Notes: generated by a model from the sequence alone, not told the origin. Counted from the stretch's first letter, positions 1 to 6,765 are shown. The stretch is 11,183 nucleotides of DNA from GWC2-37-13 sp964564535 (GCA_964564535.1 CAZMBH010000030.1:1-11183); one strand, 5' to 3'. A program made the numbers and translations.

Positions 1-119
1 CTTTATAACATATATATTATACTATAAGATACTTTAAATACGAGTCTGATTTCTTTAGAGGTCCAGCAACCACAGTAAAATTTATTTGTGTCTATTTATA
101 ATAATAAATACTATCACTC

Positions 120-128
120 TGCTATACT
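120..128 (+). promoter_or_regulatory. Extended -10 promoter of cysS
   Basis: TGCTATACT matches an extended -10 (TGn followed by a TATAAT-like hexamer, 5 of 6). The hexamer ends 7 nt before the chosen cysS ATG at 136, so the expected transcription start falls at or next to the A of the start codon and the mRNA would be nearly leaderless. No -35 hexamer is seen at 17 bp, which an extended -10 can tolerate. The rest of 1-119 is AT-rich and holds no gene, RNA or terminator that I can support. Confidence 0.55.
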
Positions 129-135
129 TATTTTC

Positions 136-1557
136 ATGAAACTCTATAACACCTTAACCAGAAAAATTGAAGAAGTAAAACCGCTAAATCCGCCAAACGT
201 ATCGTTATATACGTGCGGACCTACTGTTTATGATTTTACTCATATCGGCCACATGAGGGCGTATTTTATAAACGATATTTTAAAAAGATCCTTAGGTTAT
301 TGTGGCTTTAACGTAAAACATGTGATGAATATTACCGATGTCGGACATCTTTCCGGCGATGATGATTCCGGAGAAGACAAGATTGAGAAGGGAGCAAAAA
401 AATACGGAAAAACTGTTTGGGACGTGGCAAAATTTTACACTGAATTTTTTTTCAAAACTACCGATGCTCTAAATATTCTTCGGCCTAATATTACCTGTAA
501 AGCCACTGAACATATTGAAGATATGATTCAATTAATCAATGGATTAAAGCAAAACAGTTTTGTTTATGAAACTAAAGAAGCTGTTTACTTTAATGTTATA
601 AAATTCAAAAATTACGGAAAATTATCGGGTCAAAAATTAGAAGATAAAATCCAAGCAAGTAGAGAAGAAATCTATGTTGATCCGGGGAAAAAACATCCGG
701 CTGACTTTGCTTTATGGTTAAAAAGGATTGGTCGTTTTGCCGATCACACCATGCATTGGCCTTCCCCTTGGGGCGAAGGATTTCCCGGTTGGCATATCGA
801 ATGTTCGGCGATGAGTATGAAATATCTTGGTGAAACAATTGACATTCACACAGGGGGAATTGATCATATTCCAGTTCATCATGAAAACGAAATTGCCCAA
901 TCTGAAGGAGCGACGGGAAAACAGTTTGTTAAAATCTGGTTTCATAATAATTTTTTATCCGTTGATGGACAAAAAATGAGCAAATCTTTGGGAAATATTT
1001 ATAAACTTGACGATCTGGAAAAAAATAAAATTGACCCAATTTCTTTAAGACTTTTGTTCCTACAGACTCATTACCGTCAATTATTAAATTTTACTTGGCA
1101 ATCTGCCCGAGCCAGTCAAGAAGCTTTTAGCAGACTAAAGGAAATTGCTAAAGGTTTGAAAGGTGCTAACCCGCCTGCCCCCCGTAGTCTTGACGAAGGG
1201 GGGTTAACTCGAATTTCAAAAAAAGCAACTGATTTTAAACAACAATTTAAGTTGGCAATTGAAAACGATCTCCAAACTCCACAAGCAGTCGCCGTTATGT
1301 GGGACATGATTAAATCAGATATTTCAAACGATGAAAAATATTTTTTATTAATGGATTTTGACAAAGTATTTGGTTTGAATTTAAACAACATCACTGAAGA
1401 AAAAATTGACGCAAATATCATCACACTAGCCGAAAGAAGACTTGAAGCTCGAAAACAAAGAAATTTTGACGCGTCTGATCGATTAAGAATAAAAATAGAA
1501 AAAGCCGGTTTTAAAATTGAAGATAAAGGCGAGACTTACACAATAAAAAAAATTTAG
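136..1557 (+). CDS. cysS: Cysteinyl-tRNA synthetase
   Basis: This cytoplasmic class I aminoacyl-tRNA synthetase charges tRNA-Cys with cysteine using ATP. The 473-residue protein is close to the family length (about 460). It shows the HIGH signature at residues 36-39 (in FTHIGHMR) and KMSKS at 280-284. The zinc site is visible as Cys27 (in CGPTVYD), Cys223 (in HIECSAMS), His248 and Glu252 (in HHENEIAQ). I chose the ATG at 136 because homology begins at MKLYNT; an in-frame ATG at 88 would add 16 unlike residues and lie upstream of the promoter. Residues about 345-358 (NPPAPRSLDEGGLT) are an apparent in-frame palindromic insertion in the helical region after KMSKS, before the C-terminal tRNA-binding part. 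The gene is monocistronic and converges on the glycosyltransferase. It has no cysteine-rich leader peptide, unlike the leader seen at hisS. Confidence 0.96.
   Translation: MKLYNTLTRKIEEVKPLNPPNVSLYTCGPTVYDFTHIGHMRAYFINDILKRSLGYCGFNVKHVMNITDVGHLSGDDDSGEDKIEKGAKKYGKTVWDVAKFYTEFFFKTTDALNILRPNITCKATEHIEDMIQLINGLKQNSFVYETKEAVYFNVIKFKNYGKLSGQKLEDKIQASREEIYVDPGKKHPADFALWLKRIGRFADHTMHWPSPWGEGFPGWHIECSAMSMKYLGETIDIHTGGIDHIPVHHENEIAQSEGATGKQFVKIWFHNNFLSVDGQKMSKSLGNIYKLDDLEKNKIDPISLRLLFLQTHYRQLLNFTWQSARASQEAFSRLKEIAKGLKGANPPAPRSLDEGGLTRISKKATDFKQQFKLAIENDLQTPQAVAVMWDMIKSDISNDEKYFLLMDFDKVFGLNLNNITEEKIDANIITLAERRLEARKQRNFDASDRLRIKIEKAGFKIEDKGETYTIKKI
1167..1206. repeat. In-frame palindromic element within cysS
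   Basis: A GC-rich island in an AT-rich gene. TAACCC (1167-1172) is complementary to GGGTTA (1201-1206), and CCCCCC (1178-1183) to GGGGGG (1198-1203), so two alternative stems are possible. It encodes residues of a Pro/Gly-rich stretch (NPPAPRSLDEGG) not expected in CysRS. Its composition and symmetry suggest a small palindromic repeat that inserted without breaking the frame. No second copy is present in this window. Confidence 0.5.
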
Positions 1558-1567
1558 TCTGAATAAT

Positions 1568-1627
1568 GTCATTCCCGCGGAGGCGGGAATCCAGACTTTC
1601 TTGGATCCCCGTTTTCACGGGGATGAC
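1568..1627. repeat. Palindromic repeat with two hairpins, probably also a bidirectional terminator
   Basis: The 60-bp element has outer ends GTCAT and ATGAC that pair with each other. Inside are two perfect 8-bp hairpins: ATTCCCGC/GCGGGAAT around GGAG, and ATCCCCGT/ACGGGGAT around TTTC. A short ATCCA/TGGAT lies between them, giving a cloverleaf-like fold. It sits between convergent cysS and the glycosyltransferase, where it could stop transcription from both sides, although there is no long T-run. The left half recurs at 2137-2165. The sequence belongs to a widely seen family of GTCATTCCCGC dispersed repeats. Confidence 0.7.
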
Positions 1628-1634
1628 AATCATT

Positions 1635-3404
1635 TCAAGGCTTAACTTTCTTATATATTCTTATCACCGGATGATCAAACACTGTCCAGGTTTCCTCCGC
1701 CTGCTCATCAGGAAAAATTAAATTATATATTTTCGGAAACGACTCAAATTCCGCCACCTTTTCAAATCCTAATTTTCCCGAATATAAATCTTCATAGTAT
1801 TTATTCAAAACCGGATATTTGTCTTTTGGATGATTCGCAAATATTCTCCTCGAGGGAATAAAAATATAATCGGCTTTTTCTATATGATTTTTTAATTCCG
1901 ATTGTAACTCAAGACTTTCGTCCAAATCGTAAAAATTAAACGAAGCAGTTTGATAATTTAAATTTGGGATTTGAGATTTGGGATTTGGAATAGGTATATC
2001 TATAACATTTGCTGTTTCAAATAAAATATAACTATTATTAGGAATATTTTTATAGATCCACTCTGAGGCTTGGAAGCGTACATCAGGGTTTCGGTATATG
2101 TTAAGATATGCAATTCCAGGAATTATAATCAGCATTGTCATTCCCGCGAAGGCGGGAATCCAGAACTTTTTGTTTAGCCGGAAAATAATATTTAGGACAA
2201 AAAGAACAGCAAAAATTGTTATTAATGGAAATGCCGGTGCCATAAACCGGCTCCATTTTGCATAAATCATCGCGCTTGGAATAAAATAAATCAAAAGTGC
2301 AAAACGAAGAAGATTAATTTTTTTATCTTTCCACGAAAGTCCGATAAAACCTAGGCTTCCGAAAATAAATGCCGGCCAACCCAAAGCATAAGGAAAGATT
2401 TTCGATAACTGAAAATAAAAAGGCTGTGTCTTAAAAAATTGTCTTGTATAAAAAACTAAAGATCTTCCTAAAGCAACATCGGACTCATAATTCATTGAGC
2501 TGATAAAATCTTTAAAATTAATAAAATTATGTGGAGAAAAAATAAAAAAGACAACAATACTAATAAACACTAGAATTACCAAATCCATTATCTTGTTCAT
2601 TAGTCTTAGTCTATAAGCGAATAAATATATAGAATTTTTTGATAAAAACACAGAGGTTTTTTGTTTTAGAAATTCGACGTTAAATAATAAAACTAAAAAG
2701 GGTGTAACTAAAAAAATTAATGAAGAAACTTTTGTAGCCAAAGATAAGCCAACCAAAAAGGAACTATTTATAACAAAAGATAAAGTATCTTTTTTTTGAT
2801 CAACATATAATAATGAATGATAAATAATAGCCGAATATAGCATCATCAACAAAGATTCTGTTGTCCCAAAATGGGAAAATTGAATAAAAAAAGGCGCGAA
2901 TATTAGGACTAATAAAATTAAAAATATTTGATATTTGATATGTATCTTTGATATTTGATTTTTGATATTTGATATCAGTAATATAATTTTCATTAATACA
3001 AATACATTAATTATCGACGCTACTGCCGATATTATTCTCAAACTTATCGTCGCTTCTTCAAAACTGATTGGCAAACCCATATCACCATCAAAAAACTTCA
3101 GTATATAAACAATCAGATAGCCTAAATAAAGAGGAAATTGCCCGTAAGCAAAAAAGTGAGGATTAAAACAACCATGAAGTAGACCAAAGATCACTTCATG
3201 GCCCTGTAGTGAACTTAGTTCTACTACAGGGTTTGAAATTACGCAATTCAGTCCCTGAATTGCTGTTGCCATATTCCTCTCATCAGGATGCATAGGGTAT
3301 GGTAAACCCCATCCTAGATTTATAAATCTAGAATATACTAATAGACCAACGACCAATAACCAAAAAATGAAAATAATTATTACTTTCCCGTTGATTTTTC
3401 TCAT
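1635..3404 (-). CDS. Membrane glycosyltransferase, GT-C / PMT_2 (ArnT-like) type
   Basis: This 589-residue integral membrane protein probably transfers a sugar from a lipid-phosphate donor to an acceptor at the outer face of the membrane. Evidence is an N-terminal helix (residues 8-24), then a first extracytoplasmic loop with HPDE (39-42), which fits the catalytic acidic residue of GT-C enzymes. About ten further hydrophobic segments follow, including NPHFFAYGQFPLYLGYL and HFGTTESLLMMLYSA. A soluble C-terminal tail runs from about 440. I chose the ATG at 3404 because the 45 residues upstream lack membrane or family character and overlap rpsF and its promoter. The gene carries several apparent in-frame repeat insertions: residues about 48-78 (three hairpins), 143-161 and 474-483 (heptanucleotide repeats), and 414-423 (FWIPAFAGMT). 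Substrate and acceptor cannot be read from the sequence. It ends in TGA and is transcribed alone. Confidence 0.85.
   Translation of the reverse strand: MRKINGKVIIIFIFWLLVVGLLVYSRFINLGWGLPYPMHPDERNMATAIQGLNCVISNPVVELSSLQGHEVIFGLLHGCFNPHFFAYGQFPLYLGYLIVYILKFFDGDMGLPISFEEATISLRIISAVASIINVFVLMKIILLISNIKNQISKIHIKYQIFLILLVLIFAPFFIQFSHFGTTESLLMMLYSAIIYHSLLYVDQKKDTLSFVINSSFLVGLSLATKVSSLIFLVTPFLVLLFNVEFLKQKTSVFLSKNSIYLFAYRLRLMNKIMDLVILVFISIVVFFIFSPHNFINFKDFISSMNYESDVALGRSLVFYTRQFFKTQPFYFQLSKIFPYALGWPAFIFGSLGFIGLSWKDKKINLLRFALLIYFIPSAMIYAKWSRFMAPAFPLITIFAVLFVLNIIFRLNKKFWIPAFAGMTMLIIIPGIAYLNIYRNPDVRFQASEWIYKNIPNNSYILFETANVIDIPIPNPKSQIPNLNYQTASFNFYDLDESLELQSELKNHIEKADYIFIPSRRIFANHPKDKYPVLNKYYEDLYSGKLGFEKVAEFESFPKIYNLIFPDEQAEETWTVFDHPVIRIYKKVKP
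1962..1989. repeat. Heptanucleotide tandem repeat (4 units)
   Basis: On the + strand the units are ATTTGGG, ATTTGAG, ATTTGGG and ATTTGGA, back to back. On the coding (minus) strand this gives the Pro/Asn-rich stretch NPKSQIPNL in the soluble tail of the glycosyltransferase. Twenty-eight bases cannot keep an unbroken frame alone, so flanking bases must compensate. The array resembles the heptamer array at 2924-2976. Confidence 0.7.
2137..2165. repeat. Second copy of the GTCATTCCCGC repeat, within the glycosyltransferase gene
   Basis: It matches the left half of the 1568-1627 element over 28 bases with one substitution (GCGAAGGC against GCGGAGGC), and forms a perfect hairpin TTCCCGC/GCGGGAA. 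Read on the minus strand it encodes FWIPAFAGMT (residues 414-423), between two hydrophobic segments. This peptide is a familiar signature of the repeat when it lies inside a coding sequence. Confidence 0.75.
2924..2976. repeat. Degenerate TATCAAA heptamer array within the glycosyltransferase gene
   Basis: On the minus strand the sequence reads as TATCAAA units with few changes (TATCAAA, TATCAAA, AATCAAA, TATCAAA, a 6-base GATACA, then two more TATCAAA). It encodes the polar stretch SNIKNQISKIHIKYQI, which separates two hydrophobic segments and is probably an expanded loop. Confidence 0.6.
3172..3263. repeat. Three consecutive perfect hairpins within the glycosyltransferase gene
   Basis: CCATGAAGT (3172-3180) pairs with ACTTCATGG (3193-3201). 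CCCTGTAGT (3202-3210) pairs with ACTACAGGG (3223-3231), and its loop extends the stem by GAAC/GTTC with one bulged T. GCAATTCAG (3243-3251) pairs with CTGAATTGC (3255-3263). All three have perfect 9-bp arms and together they fill 92 bp of coding sequence. They encode residues about 48-78, in the first extracytoplasmic loop between HPDE and NPHFFAYGQ. Confidence 0.7.
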
Positions 3405-3443
3405 TATTACTTGTATTATATATAGTACAGATAAACTTATGAA
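3391..3443. promoter_or_regulatory. Overlapping divergent promoters of rpsF operon and glycosyltransferase gene
   Basis: For the + strand, TTGATT (3391-3396) and TATTAT (3414-3419) are 17 bp apart; TATAGT at 3421-3426 is an alternative -10. For the minus strand, TATAAT lies at 3420-3415, ending 10 nt before the glycosyltransferase ATG at 3404, with a weak -35 (TTCATA) at 3443-3438. The two -10 boxes share the same bases, so RNA polymerase can serve only one direction at a time. The start codons are 34 bp apart. Confidence 0.5.
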
Positions 3444-3699
3444 ATATGAATTAACTTTCTTAATTAAGGAAGAAGCCGAAGCAAAAACTGTTAAGGAATT
3501 AATAGAATCCTGCAAAGGCAAAGTCACTAAAGAGGACAAATGGGGTGAAAAAACCTTAGCTTATACAATAAAGAAAAATCACACGGCTTTATTTTATAAC
3601 TTCGAAATTGAAATGGACAAAAAAAGTGTATTAGAATTTAAAAACAAACTTAATTTAAGCGAAAAAGTTTTAAGATATTTGTTATTAGTCCAAGAATAA
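3439..3699 (+). CDS. rpsF: Small ribosomal subunit protein bS6
   Basis: bS6 binds 16S rRNA together with bS18 in the platform of the 30S subunit. The 86-residue protein begins MKYELTFLIKEE, has KWGEKTLAYTIKKNHTALFYNFEIE in the middle and ends near VLRYLLLVQE, the typical single-domain ferredoxin-like S6 core. It lacks the longer acidic or charged tail many bacterial homologues carry (usual length about 95-135). I chose the ATG at 3439 because S6 homology starts there; the upstream in-frame ATG at 3367 lies inside the divergent gene. It is the first gene of the rpsF-ssb-rpsR cluster, 4 nt before ssb. No Shine-Dalgarno sequence is seen. Confidence 0.95.
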   Translation: MKYELTFLIKEEAEAKTVKELIESCKGKVTKEDKWGEKTLAYTIKKNHTALFYNFEIEMDKKSVLEFKNKLNLSEKVLRYLLLVQE

Positions 3700-3703
3700 G
3701 AAT

Positions 3704-4180
3704 ATGGCCAGCCGATCACTAAATAGGATAATTTTAATTGGGAATTTAACAAGAGACCCTGAATTGAAATATACTCCAGCTGGAACAGCAGTTTGCACTT
3801 TTGGTATTGCGACAAACCGTAGCTGGACTACCAACGATGGACAGACTAAAGAAGACGTTCAATATCACAGAGTTGTAGCTTGGCAGAAATTGGCAGAACT
3901 TTGTGGAAAATTACTAAACAAAGGCCGAAAGGTATTTGCCGAAGGACGGATGACCTATCGAACCTTTACCGGAAAAGATGGGATTCAAAGAACAATCGCT
4001 GAAATAGTTTTAGACGATTTTATAGTTTTCGGTGAAGGTAGAAAGATGACAGAAAGTATTGAGGCTGGAAAGAAAGTTGAGACAGTACCAGTTGAAGAAG
4101 AAGTTTCTTCAAAAGTTGAGGAAACTAAACCGGAATCGTCAAAGGAAGAGCTTGTTAACCCGGATGATATTCCGTTTTAA
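3704..4180 (+). CDS. ssb: Single-stranded DNA-binding protein
   Basis: SSB coats single-stranded DNA during replication, repair and recombination. The 158-residue protein has an N-terminal OB fold (about residues 1-112, beginning SLNRIILIGNLTRDPELKYTPAG, with YHRVVAWQKLAE and KGRKVFAEGRM). A Glu/Lys-rich disordered linker follows (about 113-150). It ends in DDIPF, the standard tail that recruits other replication and repair proteins. Length and layout are normal for bacterial SSB. It lies 4 nt after rpsF and 16 nt before rpsR, the classical bS6-SSB-bS18 order, and is probably co-transcribed with both. Confidence 0.96.
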   Translation: MASRSLNRIILIGNLTRDPELKYTPAGTAVCTFGIATNRSWTTNDGQTKEDVQYHRVVAWQKLAELCGKLLNKGRKVFAEGRMTYRTFTGKDGIQRTIAEIVLDDFIVFGEGRKMTESIEAGKKVETVPVEEEVSSKVEETKPESSKEELVNPDDIPF

Positions 4181-4196
4181 AAATTTATTAAATAAT

Positions 4197-4403
4197 ATGA
4201 AATGTTTTTTTTGTCAATTTAAAGCTACACCTAGCTTTAAAGAAGTTGATAATTTGCAAAAATTTTTGACACCTAGAAAAAAGATTTTGAATCGGGAAAA
4301 AACTAATGTTTGTGCTAAACACCAAAGAATTTTAACCAAGGAGTTAAAATATGCACGTTATTTAGCTCTTATTCCTTACGTATCTTATCAGGGTTTGCGT
4401 TGA
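4197..4403 (+). CDS. rpsR: Small ribosomal subunit protein bS18, zinc-binding form
   Basis: bS18 pairs with bS6 on the 30S platform. The 68-residue protein carries the family core VCAKHQRILTKELKYARYLALIPYV near the C-terminus. Cys3 and Cys6 (CFFC) plus Cys39 and His42 (CAKH) give the zinc-ribbon ligand set of the C+ type of S18. I chose the ATG at 4197 because homology begins at MKCFFC; the same frame is open upstream to 4059, but that part overlaps ssb and is a Lys/Arg-rich shadow. It is the last gene of the rpsF-ssb-rpsR cluster and ends in TGA. Confidence 0.94.
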   Translation: MKCFFCQFKATPSFKEVDNLQKFLTPRKKILNREKTNVCAKHQRILTKELKYARYLALIPYVSYQGLR

Positions 4404-4423
4404 GCGTTTTTTCTTCATATAAT
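4395..4423 (+). promoter_or_regulatory. Promoter of the 4432-6765 operon
   Basis: A perfect TATAAT (4418-4423) is preceded at 17 bp by TTGCGT (4395-4400), a weak -35 inside the end of rpsR. The -10 ends 8 nt before the ATG at 4432, again giving an almost leaderless mRNA. No terminator separates rpsR from this promoter, so readthrough from the ribosomal cluster is also possible. Confidence 0.5.
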
Positions 4424-4431
4424 AAATAATT

Positions 4432-5145
4432 ATGCTTATAACTATTCCCATGTCTGTGTCGGATCAGTGTTTACTTAAAGAAGATCAGGTGGTTGATTTT
4501 GAAACACCATTCTTACAAAGAAAAGTAGAGGAAGAAGTTAATATGTCTATTGCAAAAAACCTTAATGTTCCTCCACAAAAAATCTTTCATTATTTAAAAA
4601 AGTTTGTCGGCGAGTCTATTGAAAAAGACGAAGTAATTGCCATAAACAAAGGAATGTTTACCAATAAAAAAATTATTTCTAAATATTCAGGATTGATTAA
4701 AGAAATAAATCATTCTAACGGTTCGATAACAATATTGAGCAAAACCGAAGTTGAAAATACCGTCAATTCATTCTTCAAAGGAAAAATTTCTAAGATTAAA
4801 AAAAATGAACTGTCCGTTGAAGTAGAGAAAGGTGAGGAATTTCCGGCAAAAAATATTAATCAAAGCTTTGGTGGAAAAACATTTTATTTCGACAAAAATT
4901 CAGATTTTTATACTGAGAACGTTTCTAATAGCGTTGTCGTTTGTGAAAATCTAACTTCATATTATAAATCTAAGGCAGAAGCTCTCGGTTGTAAAGGTTT
5001 TTTAAGTTTGTCTAAATTATCAGAAGATTTAGAAGCCCCCTTTGCTCAATTTAAAAACATTAATGATTATAAAAAAATTATTAAAACAAGATTTACCTAT
5101 TGCACTGTTGTTAGTAATTCCAGTACTATTTATTTCTATCAATGA
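4432..5145 (+). CDS. Unknown protein with a barrel-sandwich (lipoyl/biotinyl-like) region
   Basis: I do not recognise this 237-residue protein as a named family. It has no signal peptide and no membrane helix. Residues about 54-105 (YLKKFVGESIEKDEVIA, then KYSGLIKEINHSNGSITIL) read like a barrel-sandwich hybrid fold, as in biotinyl/lipoyl domains and related beta modules. No modifiable lysine motif (MKM or DKA) is present, so it is probably not a swinging-arm carrier. Residues about 165-225 alternate strands and helices (SVVVCENLTSYYKSKAEALGCKGFL) and may form a Rossmann-like end domain. Its TGA overlaps the S41 peptidase start (ATGA, 5142-5145), so translation is probably coupled. It heads a three-gene operon with two envelope proteins, which hints at an envelope-related role; this is inference only. 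Confidence 0.75.
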   Translation: MLITIPMSVSDQCLLKEDQVVDFETPFLQRKVEEEVNMSIAKNLNVPPQKIFHYLKKFVGESIEKDEVIAINKGMFTNKKIISKYSGLIKEINHSNGSITILSKTEVENTVNSFFKGKISKIKKNELSVEVEKGEEFPAKNINQSFGGKTFYFDKNSDFYTENVSNSVVVCENLTSYYKSKAEALGCKGFLSLSKLSEDLEAPFAQFKNINDYKKIIKTRFTYCTVVSNSSTIYFYQ

Positions 5146-6341
5146 AAAATAATAAGCTAACCAATACCCTTTTAGTTTTGTCATTTATAGTTCTCATATT
5201 TGGTAGTGGATACAAGCTTGGAGAATATAAAAGCCGCTTTACTTCTTTAAACCGGATGACAAATCCTCAAATCTCTAACATGGATTTTGATCTTTTTTGG
5301 GAAACATGGAATAAATTACAAGAAAGATATGTCGACCAGAAAAAAATTGATCCCAAAAAAATGTATTTAGGAGCTATAAAGGGCATGGTCGCATCCGTTG
5401 AAGATCCTTACACTTTTTTTCTTACTCCTGAGGAAAATAAACAGACTAAGGATGATTTGGGTGGTAAGTTTGAAGGTATCGGAGCCCAGCTTGGTTTAAA
5501 AGATAATCGAATTATTGTTATTGCTCCGTTGAAGAAATCTCCTGCAGAAACGGCCGGCGTGAAACCTGGTGACTATATCAACAAAGTTGACGATTCAGCA
5601 ACTAACAGTTGGTCACTGTCTCAAGCGGTTTCAAAAATCAGGGGACCAAAAAATACCAAAGTAAAATTAACCCTTGAAAGAAATGGCAAGGAAATTGAGG
5701 TAACAATCGTCCGGCAACAAATAATCGTTTCCTCGGTTGAACTCAGCATTGATAAAAATATTGCCGTTCTTAAGGTTAATCAATTTGGAGACAACACAAA
5801 TGATGAGTGGGATAAAGCTGTTGAAGAAATTAGCAAAAAATGGTTGAATAAAGAAGTTAAGGGTATGGTTTTAGATCTTCGTGATAATCCAGGTGGTTAT
5901 TTAGAAAGCTCAGTTTATCTTGCTTCTGAATTTTTGCCATTGGGAAAACTCGTTGTTAAGCAAGAAGCGACTTTATACGGAAACAAAGAATATCACGTTT
6001 CAAGAATCGGGTTGTTGCAAGAAATCCCTATGACTGTATTAATTAATAAAGGTTCCGCTTCAGCATCCGAGATATTAGCCGGAGCACTTAGAGATTACAA
6101 CAGAGCTCAATTAGTTGGAGAAAAAAGTTTTGGGAAAGGATCGGTTCAAGAAGCTCTTGATTTGAGTGAAGGGGCAGGATTACATGTTACGGTTGCTAAA
6201 TGGGTACTTCCAAAGGGCGATTGGATCAACAGCAAAGGTATTGAACCAAAAATGAAAGTTACCAATGAAATCAAAGAGGGAAACACCCTTACAAAAGAAG
6301 TTGATAAGCAACTTGAAAAGGCAATTGAATTATTAAAATAA
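5142..6341 (+). CDS. S41 C-terminal processing peptidase (CtpA/CtpB/Prc type)
   Basis: This membrane-anchored serine protease probably trims C-termini of envelope proteins outside the cytoplasm. The 399-residue protein has one N-terminal membrane segment (about residues 8-24). A helical region with WETWNKLQERYVDQ follows, then the motif YLGAIKGMVASVEDPYTFFL typical of the family. A PDZ domain (about 103-190, GGKFEGIGAQLG through KPGDYINKVDD) precedes the S41 core. The catalytic dyad is visible: Ser307 in GSASASEIL and Lys332 in GKGSVQ, 25 residues apart as in B. subtilis CtpB, with Gln336 as the supporting residue. The length is normal. The start overlaps the previous gene by 4 nt, and the next gene, a lone PDZ protein, starts 1 nt after its stop. 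Among the paralogues ctpA, ctpB and prc I cannot decide. Confidence 0.94.
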   Translation: MKNNKLTNTLLVLSFIVLIFGSGYKLGEYKSRFTSLNRMTNPQISNMDFDLFWETWNKLQERYVDQKKIDPKKMYLGAIKGMVASVEDPYTFFLTPEENKQTKDDLGGKFEGIGAQLGLKDNRIIVIAPLKKSPAETAGVKPGDYINKVDDSATNSWSLSQAVSKIRGPKNTKVKLTLERNGKEIEVTIVRQQIIVSSVELSIDKNIAVLKVNQFGDNTNDEWDKAVEEISKKWLNKEVKGMVLDLRDNPGGYLESSVYLASEFLPLGKLVVKQEATLYGNKEYHVSRIGLLQEIPMTVLINKGSASASEILAGALRDYNRAQLVGEKSFGKGSVQEALDLSEGAGLHVTVAKWVLPKGDWINSKGIEPKMKVTNEIKEGNTLTKEVDKQLEKAIELLK

Positions 6342-6342
6342 A

Positions 6343-6765
6343 ATGAAGAAATTTTTGTTAGTTATATTCGGATTAACTATTATTTTTTTGTTCACTCGTT
6401 ATTATTCTAATAAATCGAATTCCCAGGCAAACAAACAACTGACAATAACACCTTCAATTTATATCTCACAAACCGCTAACCGCCCTATCATAGGAATTCA
6501 TTATCGTATTATTGATAAACAGACCGCCCTTGCAAACAAGCTCATAGAAGGCGCATATATTACACAAGTTATTGAGGGTTCTTATGCTGAGAATGCTAAA
6601 CTTCAGGAAGAAGATATTATTATAGAAATTGACGGCAGAAATATCTCAGGTCTTGACGAACAGTCTATTTATAATTTGATCTCTACATTGAGTCCTGGAT
6701 CTAAAGTTAATCTAAAAATCTGGAGGAATAAAGAAATAAAAAAATTTTTTGTTACTCTCGATTAA
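6343..6765 (+). CDS. Membrane-anchored lone PDZ-domain protein
   Basis: The 140-residue protein has one N-terminal membrane segment (residues 4-19), a short polar linker (20-45) and a single PDZ domain (about 48-140). The PDZ resembles those of HtrA/DegP: RPIIGIHYRIIDKQTALANKL, then GAYITQVIEGSYAENAKLQEEDIIIEIDGRNISG. There is no trypsin-like protease domain and no catalytic His/Asp/Ser, so it is not itself a protease. It starts 1 nt after the S41 peptidase and is surely in the same operon. A role as peptide-binding adaptor or substrate receptor for that peptidase is plausible but inferred. It may descend from a degraded HtrA gene, though it is intact and keeps its own anchor. Confidence 0.85.
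   Translation: MKKFLLVIFGLTIIFLFTRYYSNKSNSQANKQLTITPSIYISQTANRPIIGIHYRIIDKQTALANKLIEGAYITQVIEGSYAENAKLQEEDIIIEIDGRNISGLDEQSIYNLISTLSPGSKVNLKIWRNKEIKKFFVTLD

Noticed and set aside
1..119. Cysteine-sensing leader or T-box ahead of cysS
   Set aside because: No ATG-led short ORF with Cys codons, no T-box core and no terminator hairpin can be seen there.
88..135. Upstream in-frame ATG for cysS adding 16 residues
   Set aside because: The extra residues do not resemble CysRS, and the extended -10 TGCTATACT lies inside them, so the ATG at 136 is preferred.
1568..1627. Insertion sequence
   Set aside because: Only 60 bp, no transposase and no clear target duplication; a palindromic dispersed repeat describes it better.
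3405..3539. Longer N-terminus of the glycosyltransferase (45 more residues)
   Set aside because: It runs into rpsF coding sequence and across both promoters; the ATG at 3404 precedes a normal first membrane helix.
3594..3815. Minus-strand ORF across rpsF and ssb
   Set aside because: It is the antisense shadow of two well-recognised genes and has no family features.
4059..4196. Upstream extension of the rpsR frame
   Set aside because: A Lys/Arg-rich shadow of ssb; bS18 homology begins at 4197.
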